Shown here: piece after piece, positions 18,885 to 28,309 of the stretch
How the letters are laid out: each line of letters opens with the position of its first letter
How positions within the stretch are numbered: the stretch's first letter is position 1
The notes under the pieces: generated by a model
The model's input: only the letters and a program-made list of their open reading frames with translations
Database searches by the model: none
Told to the model about the DNA's origin: nothing
Source: Sperchopsis tessellata
Lineage: Eukaryota > Arthropoda > Insecta > Coleoptera > Hydrophilidae
Assembly: GCA_033557685.1 (NCBI GenBank)
Contig: JAWQRN010000571.1
Location: 1-28,309 of the forward strand
Direction: 5' to 3'
DNA length: 28,309 nucleotides
Translations under genes and position numbers: made by a program

Positions 18885-21800
18885 GAAAGCAGCATTGAAG
18901 GAAAATATCTCTGTAAAATAGTATTAATTAAATTAAATAAGACTGCTTATAAAATTGCATAAATCTAAGTACTACATAGATTGAAAATATATAGCATTAA
19001 TTGTTCCATTGTAATAATATATTTTTTAAATATAAACACTCAACAAGGTTTAGCCAGTTCTTTAGTGGAATACCTAATCAAAAATAGTGAAATATGCTGT
19101 AGGAATAATTAATAACTATGTGTTGTTTTTTTCTATGTTGTTTTTGTTGACTACTGAATTGTATTAAATTTGTATTTTGTTTTGTTGTTGAGACATTCCG
19201 TATGTATATTGTTTTTAAGTTTGGGAATCATGGATATTCAATGAGGTGAATTTCAAGCTTTGATGTAGGCAATGAAATATGTAAATCTCAAACTATTATT
19301 GTAAGTTATTATAAAAAACAGATACTAATTGCTTATGCACCTAAAATTGAAAGAGGTTAGGTAAGTTTAATAGAAGTGGATGACAAATTAAGAAAGTATT
19401 GGTGTATAAGGTAAAACCTTACATAGTGACTATTACTATAAATTTTTAACTTTTTGAGTACCTGCAAAATGTTTGAAAGTACTGCTAAAAACACCCCAGA
19501 AATATTGCTTTAAGCATTTTTCAAAAATTATATGTGAATTTTTGAATCGGCATTTTAGCATATTTTTTGCTCTCTGTAACCAATGATTGCAATAAATAAA
19601 CAAAATAAGTTATCTATAAATCTGCAAACTTTATTTTGAAATATATTATTTACTCTTTTTATACTTGAAGAAGATAAAATAAATGAAATGTTTTGATCTT
19701 AGAAGCAAATTTAAAACCACTGCAAGTAAGTACAAAATGAAGAAATGTTTAGTTCTAACAAGTTAACTGTTCATAAGGAATATTAAGGTATAATGTACAT
19801 CAAATGTAACATTACATTGCAACCAGCAAAGGTCAGTCCAAAAGTTTATACTATTAAATTAAGCACAAAGCATTTTATAGTGTTAATTTGTCAATGCATC
19901 TCATCATCATAATTTATTTTTGAACATTTTAATTTATAAACAACCCAATTCCAATCTCAACATTAATTGCGGAAAATTTCCTAAGTGTGGTAATCTAATT
20001 TCAAGCATTGATGTTGTGCAATGTAATAAATCTCATTTATTGCATTGATGTTGTGCAATGTAATAAATCTCATTTATTTCGTTTATTAATCAGTTTTACA
20101 TGTCACGCTAATACAGTAACTGCGTGAAACCATGGATGTGGACTACCAAATGAATACATTTAATAAGTGACCATTATGCCAAATAGCTTTTATATATCTA
20201 GTGTACATATGATGTATCACTTTACTCAATTATATTTTGTTCCCACTGCTAACTCTTAATAAAAAAAGGTAGTCATAGAAAACTTCATTAAATAAGAATG
20301 GCAGTGCCGATAATTTTGTTAGGTGCATAAGCAGTTAATTTCAAACGTAAGCCGAGAAGATTGTGAAAAGTTAATAGTATTACTCAGATAAAATGTTAAC
20401 TTCTGTTATTATGCTAAATTTCTGTGATTTCTTATAAAGTGTGTATGTTGTAATAAAATTATGCAATACATATCGTGTTTTATTTATTAGCCTTATGGCA
20501 TTCCTACAATTTTAACATCTATAAGAATGAAAATATATGCTCCTTAAAATGTCACTATTTTTTCTGTAAAGGAAACTACTAAATAACTTCGTTTCACTTC
20601 ACACTTAAGATAATCTATATTAATTGAGGCACGAAATTCCAATTCATACTGCAAGGAAACACCGCAGATCTGGGCTAAGTAAAAACATTTAAAAATGGTG
20701 CCCAGAAGTAAAACAAAAATATGTCCTTACAGGTGACATTTAGGTAATAGATTCAACAAGACGCATATCATTTATGAACATAAAATTTGATATCTTTTGG
20801 AGGCAACATTTTTAGCATTTTTTTTATATAGTGAAAATTTTATTATATAAATTAAAATTTTTCTATTTACAACGTATGCAAAATACAGAATATTTTGTCT
20901 AAACTGTAGTATGGAAGGTATGTATTTTTTATTTTTAAGGAAGATTGATTATGCGTTTTATAAAAATATGCTAAATTTAACGTTATTAATATATAACCCA
21001 ATGAACTGTGTTGCAAAATAGGGATAGGTTATATAAATTATAAGAATATTTATCTGCGCATGGTTGGCCGTATTCATATAGATATAAAATTAAATGTCTG
21101 GATTCAAATTTTGGAATAAAATCTTTCAAGGATAACACATTTTTTCAATTTAATTTAAGAAATTTTTTGTAATAACTCCAAATAGTGCCTCTTCTAAGCT
21201 TCTTGACAATTAATTAAACTTCTTAACTACAAGGAAACATATGGACAATGTTAAATGAATCACAATATTTATAGCTGTAATTTTTACTCTTAAGATATCA
21301 AGTACGTTATTTCCATAGTTACAATAGGTAATCTATTTATTAAAAATGAATAATCATTTTGGTGCTCGCTGAATAATTTGTTAACAGAGTCACTGCTATG
21401 TTTATAAAATGTATTACAATATATGAAAAGGATTTTCAAAAATGTTGTCTTGACTTTCAACGCACTTGGTCCAGCATTGCACAAGGTTATTTTTTGCAGT
21501 TTCAAAGGTATGCACAATTTAATCAGATCGCTCCTAAATTATGCTATGAAAACGTATACTTCTCGTTTCTATCATCAAAGTTTGCAACACATAAACTTTG
21601 ATATCCTTTGATCAACTACCTGGTTTTTTATTACGGGATAATTTTTTCTAATTTCATCTTTACTATACTACCTATCAATCGAAAACCTCAGAGTTGTGAA
21701 GTACGGTTTTCTTTTCTGAAATACAAGGCATACTATAGAGAGGAACAATAAACATAGTATTTGACAATACTCATTTTTTATTTCATTTCACTCTCCAATA

Positions 21801-22330
21801 TATCGTCATTTTGGTATAGGTTGTTTGTGCCTTCTGTACATGTCTTTAAATTCCTGTAGAACTTAGCCTGTGCATCCTTGGTAACTGAATTTGCTGTTTG
21901 CAATTAACTGGTGTATAGCCAACAAAACTCCAGAATTAGTCTACTTAGTACCAGGCAATTGACATTTATGTTTAGTTCAAGGCAATTTCAAACATTTTAT
22001 TGAATCTGATTGCTGTTGGCTTGGAGGATAATACATAATTTGCTATTAATTCTTCTCACATTCTCTAGTGCAAATCCTCCATTAAATTAAAATAATCATC
22101 GGACTACTCGAACAATGCTCACCATTCATAATAAAGTAACAGCCAGATCTGAATTACACAAATAATTAGACCATCTGACCCAGAACAAAGTCTAAAAAGT
22201 TTTCCAATTAGCAAATTCCAATTTTTCTTGAAACTCCTTGCATCTACCAATAGTGATATGTAATAATATGATATAGGAATCAGTATGATTTTTCATTGAA
22301 AAATGGCTTTTGAGAATAAAACAAAATTTT
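18885..22330. other. Between convergent VRK1 and CPSF1
   Basis: The left part could be VRK1 3' untranslated sequence, with the 37-bp duplication at 20005-20078 and a strong AATAAA near 20453 followed by a T-rich/GT-rich stretch (CGTGTTTTATTTATT). The rest, 20500-22320, is AT-rich without a recognised gene. Overlapping short ORFs at 21290-21610 on both strands are unidentified. Confidence 0.4.
20005..20078 (+). repeat. Perfect 37-bp tandem duplication
   Basis: Copies at 20005-20041 and 20042-20078 are identical. The unit starts GCATTGATGTTGTGCAATG and ends TCTCATTTATT, and each carries one AATAAA hexamer. Confidence 0.95.
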
Positions 22331-22343
22331 TACAAGAAATATT

Positions 22344-22349
22344 TTTATT
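22344..22349 (-). terminator. CPSF1 poly(A) signal AATAAA
   Basis: AATAAA on the minus strand, 25 bp after the CPSF1 stop codon, in TTGTAATAATAAAAATATT. T-rich sequence follows. It gives a very short 3' untranslated region. Confidence 0.7.
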
Positions 22350-22373
22350 ATTACAACTGTAAATAAAAAAATC

Positions 22374-24653
22374 TTAAAAATGCCCCGTCAGTTTTTGAAT
22401 GTCGACTATATCTTCTATCAATTCATCAAGTTTCGAACCTATTTTCTTGGAAACCTGAAACATTATTGAGTTTTAATAAGGCTTACAGAACAGAAGGAAC
22501 AAAATCTATACAATATATACCTCAATTTTTTCACTAATTGATAATTGAAGGAAATTCCAAACTAACTCTCCATCAATTACACTTCTTGACGGATTTGCTT
22601 GCAATTTTCTCCAACTTTTGTAGGTCCTAAAACAATAATTTATCAAAGGATTGAAAATATATTTTATATGACGTCAGATTGTACATCAAACTTCCTGCAA
22701 ATGACAAAAACTAGTAACTTAAGTACTAGGTTCTTAGGTTGTATCACCCTTGGTTATCTATAAGCTAATAGAATTACCTGAATGGTCAGGCAGTGACACA
22801 ACCTAAAAACCTAGTATCTCAAGTTACTAGGTTTTGCTATTTCATTATGTATAAAGTATACCACAAAAACCGTAATGAAAAGATACTCAGTTGTATTAAA
22901 AATGAAATTCAGGGGATAAACCCTTTAAAAAAAAAATAAATTATTAAACAGCAAAAATAAATTTGACCTTACTGTGCTTTGTCTAAAACAAATTTATATT
23001 CTGTGTTAATTGGTTGCGGTGTTATATCTTTATATGTTAGAAAGTATATACCTAAACGCCTTAGGATTTAAGCCAGCTGTATGAGATCCTTGAGAAACAA
23101 GAACATTTTGTAACATAAGCAATCTTCTGTAGGTTTTTTCTGGTACTGCCATTATATATCCTAAACCACCATCTAATGTAGCTAGAAATATAAAAACAAA
23201 TTAATCAAACTAATACTGAATCGAATTATTTTCACTTACCAAACATGGTAATTTGTCTTTTATCTGCTCCAGTGACTTGCTTCCTATCATCTCCAATGGC
23301 TGCAGTTTTACATCTGATTCTGAAAAATGTATTTATTACCTGTCCCACATGAAAGTCTGCTTTCCTTAATAATCGTTGACCTATAAATATATACATTTAT
23401 AAACCTTATCAATATAAAAAAAGATCATTTTGAATATTAATTCAAGCTAACTTACCTCCAAAAGATTCTCTAGCTTCCGGTCGATACATATACAGCACCA
23501 AATTCTTTTCACTATCTGATACTAAAAATCCCATGGTAGTATTATCTATTAAGTATTCAATCGTAAATACTTCACAAGGTCGAAAATCCTAGATAAATTT
23601 TGAATGAATAATTAAGATCCATACTATTTGAAATTAATATGACCATTTTGAAATCCAATCAAGTTACATACTCATAGAAGTTTCCACCAATGCTCTACTT
23701 CCACTATTCTAAATATAAATTTAAAGTATTGTGAAAGTTGACCATTCAATGAAAATTAGGATATCTTATGATAATTTGGAAATTTTGGATTTAAAAATGC
23801 ACTAATTCACTTACTCTAGAAACCAATGAAAGTGTACGATATTCTTCTTGGAAACGTAAGAGAGCAATAGATTTGTAAACATCAGCGACTAGAATTAAAC
23901 TTTTTATAGATAAAATTTGATGTGTATATATTTGTGTGTCAATGAAAGCTACACCAATGAGGTCGTTATCTTTTAGTTGCCAAATGTATATCTGCAAAAA
24001 ATTAAATTATAATATATCTAAAAATATAATCAAAAATTGACATTACCTTTTGGCCAACTGCTGACACCAAAAATCCTTTGACTTGTGATATGGCTGTAAC
24101 AGGACCTTTTTGGTCTTTAGCATAAATTTCTTTAAACCTGTTCTTAGTCAAGGGCTGACCAGGTTCGGGGACTACTTCAATTATGTCAAAGATTAATATC
24201 TAAAATACAAATGTATTAGTTAATTGTTAATTTTTTATGGATTATATAAAGCTATCATGGGATTATTCAATATGTAAATACCAAAAAAGACCAGTATACA
24301 TATTTATTGTACTACCTTAAGTGCTTTGGTCTATTCAATAATTTATTCAACAGGAAGTATATTTTACAAAAAAGATTTTGCATTAAAATACTGATATTTA
24401 AGTAAATATCTATATGGATAGTATAATACCTACCCTTCCTCTTGATGTTATGTCTTCTCCATAATTATAATTTGTCCCTAATGCAATGTATCCTTTCAAG
24501 CCAGAACGAGTCCCTTCATATGCAAGAGATACATTCTTTAAACAATTAACATGTTCCCATTCGTCCAAATCTATTTTTGTGTTTGGAATAATTTCCCAAG
24601 ATACAGGAGAAAAAAGCATTATACTGAACTTTTCCTGAGGTGGATATGGAAAT
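22374..24653 (-). CDS. CPSF1: CPSF1 (CPSF160), C-terminal eight exons, partial
   Basis: Large subunit of the cleavage and polyadenylation specificity factor, the scaffold that helps bind AAUAAA in pre-mRNA in the nucleus. Exons are 24653-24434, 24199-24047, 23991-23815, 23588-23456, 23380-23240, 23181-23052, 22626-22521 and 22454-22374, all GT-AG and in frame, for 379 residues. Diagnostic phrases are LFSPVSWEIIPN, DEWEHV, VSLAYEGTRSGLKGYIALGT, IIEVVPEPGQPLTKNRFKEI, GVAFIDTQIYTHQ, LVADVYKSIALLRFQEE, TLSLVSR, MGFLVSDSEKN, YRPEARESFGG, ADFHVGQVINTFF, FATLDGGLGY, KTYRRLLMLQN, GLNPKAFR and the ending IEDIVDIQKLTGHF, which matches the family C terminus. These form the last beta-propeller and helical end of the MMS1/CPSF_A fold. 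The first exon enters in mid-codon after acceptor TTTCCGTAG, so about 1000 residues lie upstream. None was found up to the right edge. Confidence 0.97.
22699..22842. repeat. Inverted repeat (MITE-like) in a CPSF1 intron
   Basis: Arms of about 43 bp (22705-22747 and 22793-22836) are nearly perfect inverted copies. Each contains CAAAA-CTAGTAACTT and ACTAGGTT-TTAGGTTGT, and they are separated by about 45 bp. Weaker pairing extends outward to 22699 and 22842. No clear target duplication is seen. It sits in the 425-bp intron between the sixth and seventh exons seen here. Confidence 0.8.
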
Positions 24654-25391
24654 CTACGGAAATTAAAAATAATATATTTTTTTAAAGCTTTCCCAGGTTA
24701 AAAACGCAAACTTGGTTTTTATAATTTCTATGTTTGTTATTAATATTGTTATGAATGATACTAAAATCCCTGGTTTGTGCTAGCATAGAAGTAAAAATAT
24801 ATTTTTGTTTACAGGTACAGGGATACTCTTCGAAAATATCCATTAATAGATAAAGGGCCATGCTAATACTGCGGAGAATGATGTGGTGGATAAGATGGCA
24901 ATTACATCAAGTGTTTTTTCAGGGCAAGCTATCTCACCAAAAAATGACATTTTGGCAGTTTTGATCGCGGATTCTCTGAAGGAATATGATGCTCAGTACA
25001 GAATGAGAGAAAAGGGACAGTTTTATAAAGCAACCTTAAAAGACAAAATATTTGTTGCCACCATGTGACGTATTAGATCAAATCACGGTAGAATTCTGAA
25101 ACACTTATATAGGTTAAAACTTGTGGTTGCGCCTGCAGGCAAGAGGGGACAATGGAACTTGTACTTTTGGAATGCTCCTTGTGTACAACTGCAATTAAAC
25201 AGCTTTATAAATTTTTATTCGAATACAAGTAGTAATTCCAACAAATTTAAAATCACTTATAGCTTCAGATAATTTGAAGGTTTACCTAAATTTCGTTTTA
25301 TCAATTTTTTAAAATACACAGCAAATTAGCTCTGCCACATGCCCTAAATAAAGAATAACTAGCTAACTATCCAATAATATTCTTTTGAAAA
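24654..25391. other. Presumed CPSF1 intron with an unidentified ORF
   Basis: Sequence 5' of the first visible CPSF1 exon and before the retrotransposon. No further CPSF1 exon is recognisable. A plus-strand ORF at 24883-25068 (61 residues, MVDKMAITSSVFSGQAISPK to DKIFVATM) has higher GC than its surroundings and follows an acceptor-like TTTGTTTACAG at 24813. I cannot identify it. The minus strand is also open there, so it may be a transposon scrap. Confidence 0.4.
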
Positions 25392-25628
25392 TGTTTCACG
25401 GGCTCACAAATAACAATACAATATTTATGGCGGCTGATATTGAGTACAATAATTTGTTCGAATACTTCGCGCGTATAACTTCATCCCAAACTGGGGGTAG
25501 CACCCTTGTTATTGAACTTGGTAGTTGAACTGCCCATCACATAGGGCAGACTGCTAATATAACTGTACAAAATATGTTATGAACATTTATGGGCAGTCTA
25601 GTATTGTTTCTTGAAGCTTTTAGAATGT
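25392..25628 (-). repeat. 3' LTR of copy 2
   Basis: Begins with TTCTAAAAGC, contains CGCGAAGTATTCG and TTGTTATTTGTG, and ends near CCCGTGAAACA, matching the LTR of copy 1 in order. The outermost bases are mutated (CA in place of TG at the start), so the ends are approximate. Confidence 0.6.
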
Positions 25629-25649
25629 ACTGGAGGGTTCAGTGGTGTA

Positions 25650-26630
25650 GAGGTTTCGCCGAAGCCTTTGAATGGCAATTTCTGGTAACTTTTTTGTTGG
25701 GTACTTGCAGCGCATGAAGACAGGACCACATCTCAGTAGGTAAGCCGTAGATGAGACTTCATCTTCGTAACCAGAAAATAAATGGATCTGTCTGGATTAC
25801 CAAACTGTATAACTAGCTAGCCAGATTCGACTTGGCTATGTAATTCATTAAGCCCCTGGAATCTCGTGCCGAACTCCTTGGCAATACTCTAGGACATCTT
25901 CAGATCAGCTGCCACACAGTGTGCCAGTAATCATTCCAGACTTACCGATTGTATTGTATGACTTTTAGTTTTCCGGGTGGGGATTTCTTAATTTGGTACA
26001 TCAAATCATATAATTTTCTTCATTACATATGGCCTCTCCTAGGATGATTGCAGCTTGGAGCATAGACCTTTCCTGCGTTGTGGATTATACAGCCAGACTA
26101 GATCGCCTTCCTTGAATCCTCCAGCATCAGCTCGTCCATCGTATCCCTTTTTCATTCTATCACGTGCAATCTAGATGTTGTTTTGGACAAGACTGAATGT
26201 CATCCATTTTCCTTCTTGTTCTTGGGCCAGTTGCCTAAAATTAAGTCTCCAGGTAATTTATTTCTCTTCTGAAAATCACTCTAGCTGGAGTTTGCTGAGT
26301 CGTTTCATTAACAGCTAAGTGATAGGCCATCAAAAATAGATGGATATACTGGTCACAATCTCTTTGATGTCCGGAAATAATATTAGATAGGCATCTGTGC
26401 ATGGTTCTATTCATTCGCTCCTCTATTCCATCAGACTGAGGGTGTAAAGGAACAACACTGATTCAAAGTTCTTCCTAGGTCAGAATGGAGACCAGAGGTG
26501 TCCTAATTCTACTGAATTATATAACCAACACTTATGCAACTGTCGAAGCTTCCTGGTTTCGTAGGGCAAATGCAGCCCATTTACTGAAATAATCCATGGC
26601 AACCAGTAGGCATTTGTGGAAATATTATGC
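25650..26630 (-). pseudogene. Gypsy-like integrase, decayed
   Basis: The minus strand reads LLVAMDYFSKWAAFALRN, then a decayed HSDLGR, then LHPQSDGIEERMNRTMHRCL with QYIHLFLMAYHLAVNETTQ and TPARVIF. This is the retroviral-type integrase catalytic core: D of MDYFSKW, D of HSDLGR and E of SDGIEER. It is followed by decayed C-terminal text (WLYNP-R-KGL, KLQSS, then GTRFQG) that fits the end of gypsy pol. Several frameshifts and stops lie between the segments, so no protein can be made. Confidence 0.85.
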
Positions 26631-26689
26631 AGAAATATTGTCTGGCCTTATAAACCCATGGTGAGGTTAGTCACGTTATCTGTGTCATC

Positions 26690-27275
26690 AAATTTTGGCA
26701 CCTTTATCCTCTGGCCAATCGATTGTAATGAAGTTGTGAATGGTTTCTTTGCGAGCTTTTCGATGTTTCCTATCCAGGCTCCATACTCTTCTCTGAGGAC
26801 CTTATATTTTCATTTCCACCTTTTCATTTACTGCCAAAACTTTCAAGTCCAACTCTTCACTTTTGATTGATTTTACATCATCCTCAAATTTCCTTCAAGT
26901 TTGTTTTCCAAATTTCTAGAATTTACTAACAGCCTCTGGCCATCTTTTGCTTCAAATGTTCTGGAATTTTCTTGAATCAATCTTGAATTTTCCTCTGGTT
27001 TATTTTATAAACTTCTAGAAAATTTGCTTTCCAAACCTCTAGAATTCTTTACCAGCCTCTGGTCGATTTTTGTTTCAAATATTCGGGAATTATCTTGAAC
27101 CAATATAGAATTTTACTCTAGTTAGTTTCTAACTTACTCTTCGATTCTTCTGGAATACTCTTCTAGTTTAATTTCTTTTTTGTATTCATTTTTTCTAGAA
27201 TTTTCTTCTAGCTTTGTTCTATTTTGTTTTCACTTTTTCTAGAATTTTAGAACATTTTTTGAATTTTCAAGTTTG
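26690..27275 (-). pseudogene. Gag-like region of copy 2, decayed
   Basis: On the minus strand, broken pieces align in order with copy 1. They are a coiled-coil stretch rich in the codons for ENSR and LEE (repeated TTCTAGAA), then LDLKVLAVNEKVEMK, REEYGAWIGNIEKLAKKPF, TTSLQSIGQRIKVPKFDD. The coiled-coil part is longer and more repetitive than in copy 1. Immediately after PKFDD the sequence passes into integrase, the mark of an internal deletion. Confidence 0.75.
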
Positions 27276-27544
27276 AGGTGAAAATTCAAAGCCGAAAATA
27301 AAAAACAAAGTCGTGAGACAATATGATTATGAGGTGCTCTGTTTAATTAACAATAAAGCAAGAATGAAATTTGCAAATATGTACTAGGATAGTGTATAGA
27401 AAACTGGTAAATAATAATTAAAAAGCATGAAATCCTATTACTACATCAAGCAAAGCCCAGATGAAATCTTACTAAAAAGAATTACAATTTGCCTGCATCA
27501 AAGTAATATTTTATGATAAGATAAGAGCAAAATTGTCTTGTTAG

Positions 27545-27738
27545 GCTCTTGTAGAACGCAACATATTCCTCTACAGCCTGTTCACAAGATTAACCATGTC
27601 ATGGTTCCTGGTGTTTTTGCAAATATAAAATGCTTCCATATTAGTCATGCAGGAAAAAATTTGTTCGACTATAATGTGTATTTAGATTTAGATAAATTTA
27701 AATTTCATGTGCAAATAGAAGTACCTCTTAAGACTTAA
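27545..27738 (+). CDS. Unidentified terminal exon candidate
   Basis: I do not recognise the protein. After an acceptor-like TTGTCTTGTTAG the frame is open for 64 codons to a TAA: SCRTQHIPLQPVHKINHVMV, PGVFANIKCFHISHAGKNLF, DYNVYLDLDKFKFHVQIEV, PLKT. Composition and codon choice look coding, with alternating hydrophobic strands near the end. AATAAA hexamers follow at 27874 and 27926, as expected for a last exon. Upstream exons were not found; they would have to lie to the left, across the retrotransposon. It could instead be a processed fragment with the possible start MVPGVFANIKC. Confidence 0.4.
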
Positions 27739-28136
27739 ATTGTAAATACTTTTCTCATTATTTCTGTTTGTATAACATCAATATAAACGATATACCTTGT
27801 TCACGTGACTAAATATATATTATGTGCATGACATACAATAAGTGTTTTACAAATGTTATTTCTATCTACAGCCAATAAATTTTATATTACCCGTACTTCA
27901 ATTGTTGTTAATTATATTTATCATCAATAAAGATTTAAATTCACTGAATTATTTCCAAACTAGTTAATTTTTAATAGCGCATATTTAATTTTACACTTAT
28001 TATAATAATACTTCTTTTTAATTATAATACTATACTACAACAATACAAGGTGTAAAAAAAGGAATGACAATTGTTATAACTTTTTAATTTGTGATTTTAA
28101 GAAAAAAAACTTGTGTTTTGGTTTTTACTTGTAAAC
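27739..28136. other. AT-rich 3' flank
   Basis: AT-rich stretch with two AATAAA hexamers (27874, 27926) that may end the transcript containing 27545-27738. Nothing else is recognised. Confidence 0.4.
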
Positions 28137-28268
28137 ATGCTGAAAATTCAGTACGTAGACTTCAACAGCCACAGTAAATATCTTCAGGTTTTCTGTGTGT
28201 TGGCTTTTGTTTTCGTCGATGTTACGTCCGCTATTGCAGGGGACATTATCAAGACATGTAGCTCTTAA
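28137..28268 (+). CDS. Small ORF with signal-peptide-like core
   Basis: A 43-codon ORF starts MLKIQYVDFNSHSKYLQ, followed by the hydrophobic run VFCVLAFVFVDVTSAIAG and a short tail DIIKTCSS before TAA. The hydrophobic run with small residues at the end looks like a cleavable signal, though the leader is long. GC is higher than in the preceding 400 bp. The tail runs into the direct repeat at 28255, so the real reading may splice out before it. It may be the first exon of a secreted protein, or chance. Confidence 0.25.
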   Translation: MLKIQYVDFNSHSKYLQVFCVLAFVFVDVTSAIAGDIIKTCSS

Positions 28269-28309
28269 AAGTGCTAATTATAGATTGCCATGTAGCTCTG
28301 AAAAGTGCT
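28255..28309 (+). repeat. Direct repeat with 34-bp period at window edge
   Basis: CATGTAGCTCT-AAAAGTGCT occurs at 28255-28275 and 28289-28309, differing at one base (T or G). The window ends with the second copy, so more copies may follow. Confidence 0.8.

Larger units (their letters stand above)
25392..27290 (-). mobile_element. Ty3/gypsy-like retrotransposon, copy 2, internally deleted
   Basis: On the minus strand the order is gag-like region (27275-26690), integrase (about 26630-26050), integrase C-terminal region (about 26050-25650) and an LTR-like end (25628-25392). Protease, reverse transcriptase, RNase H and the integrase zinc finger are missing, so gag runs almost straight into the integrase core. 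Many stops show it is dead. No LTR was found at the gag side. The family is the same as 4550-5466. Confidence 0.85.

Noticed and set aside
21290..21611. Overlapping ORFs on both strands, one minus frame with CWTKCVESQDNIFEN recalling the end of mariner transposases
   Set aside because: A 15-residue likeness with no upstream DDE segments or inverted ends is not enough.
26616..26870. Plus-strand ORF of 84 residues
   Set aside because: It is the antisense of the gag-integrase junction of the gypsy-like copy.
1..28309. CRISPR arrays, bacterial operons, rRNA or intact tRNA genes
   Set aside because: None seen; splice sites, animal genes and eukaryotic transposons show nuclear DNA.

Overview
The window looks like nuclear DNA of an insect. 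It is very AT-rich, its genes are split by short GT-AG introns, it has AATAAA poly(A) signals and many decayed transposons, and its recognisable proteins are animal ones. The species cannot be named from the sequence.

Left part (1-7000), minus strand. The first exon of a tectonic gene (1077-694) lies only 11 bp after the stop codon of B9D2 (three exons, 6907-1089, 176 residues). Both proteins belong to the MKS/B9 complex of the ciliary transition zone. The spacing is too small for a separate promoter or poly(A) site, so a dicistronic transcript is likely. A perfect match to the RFX X-box consensus sits 71 bp upstream of the B9D2 start. B9D2 intron 2 (5.2 kb) holds a complete but decayed 2.15-kb DNA transposon with about 115-bp inverted ends and TTA on both flanks, and an LTR-gag fragment of a Ty3/gypsy-like retrotransposon.

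Middle (7000-13100). No certain host gene is seen. A broken hAT-type (ZMYM1/DUF4371-like) transposase lies on the minus strand at 9150-8150. A few short exon-like stretches remain unidentified.

VRK1 region (13200-20500), plus strand. A vaccinia-related kinase 1 (ballchen/NHK-1) gene has three clear coding exons and possibly a fourth at 18847. An insert of about 65 residues separates the catalytic loop from the DYG motif. The introns and 3' flank hold tRNA-like SINE fragments, microsatellites and a perfect 37-bp tandem duplication.

Right part (22300-28309). The last eight exons of CPSF1 (CPSF160, the large subunit of the mRNA cleavage and polyadenylation factor) lie on the minus strand at 24653-22374, convergent with VRK1. 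Upstream of them is a second copy of the same gypsy-like element (27290-25392, minus), with gag joined almost directly to integrase. A plus-strand exon-like ORF (27545-27738) and a small ORF with a signal-peptide-like core (28137-28268) are unidentified. The window ends inside the second copy of a 34-bp-period repeat.
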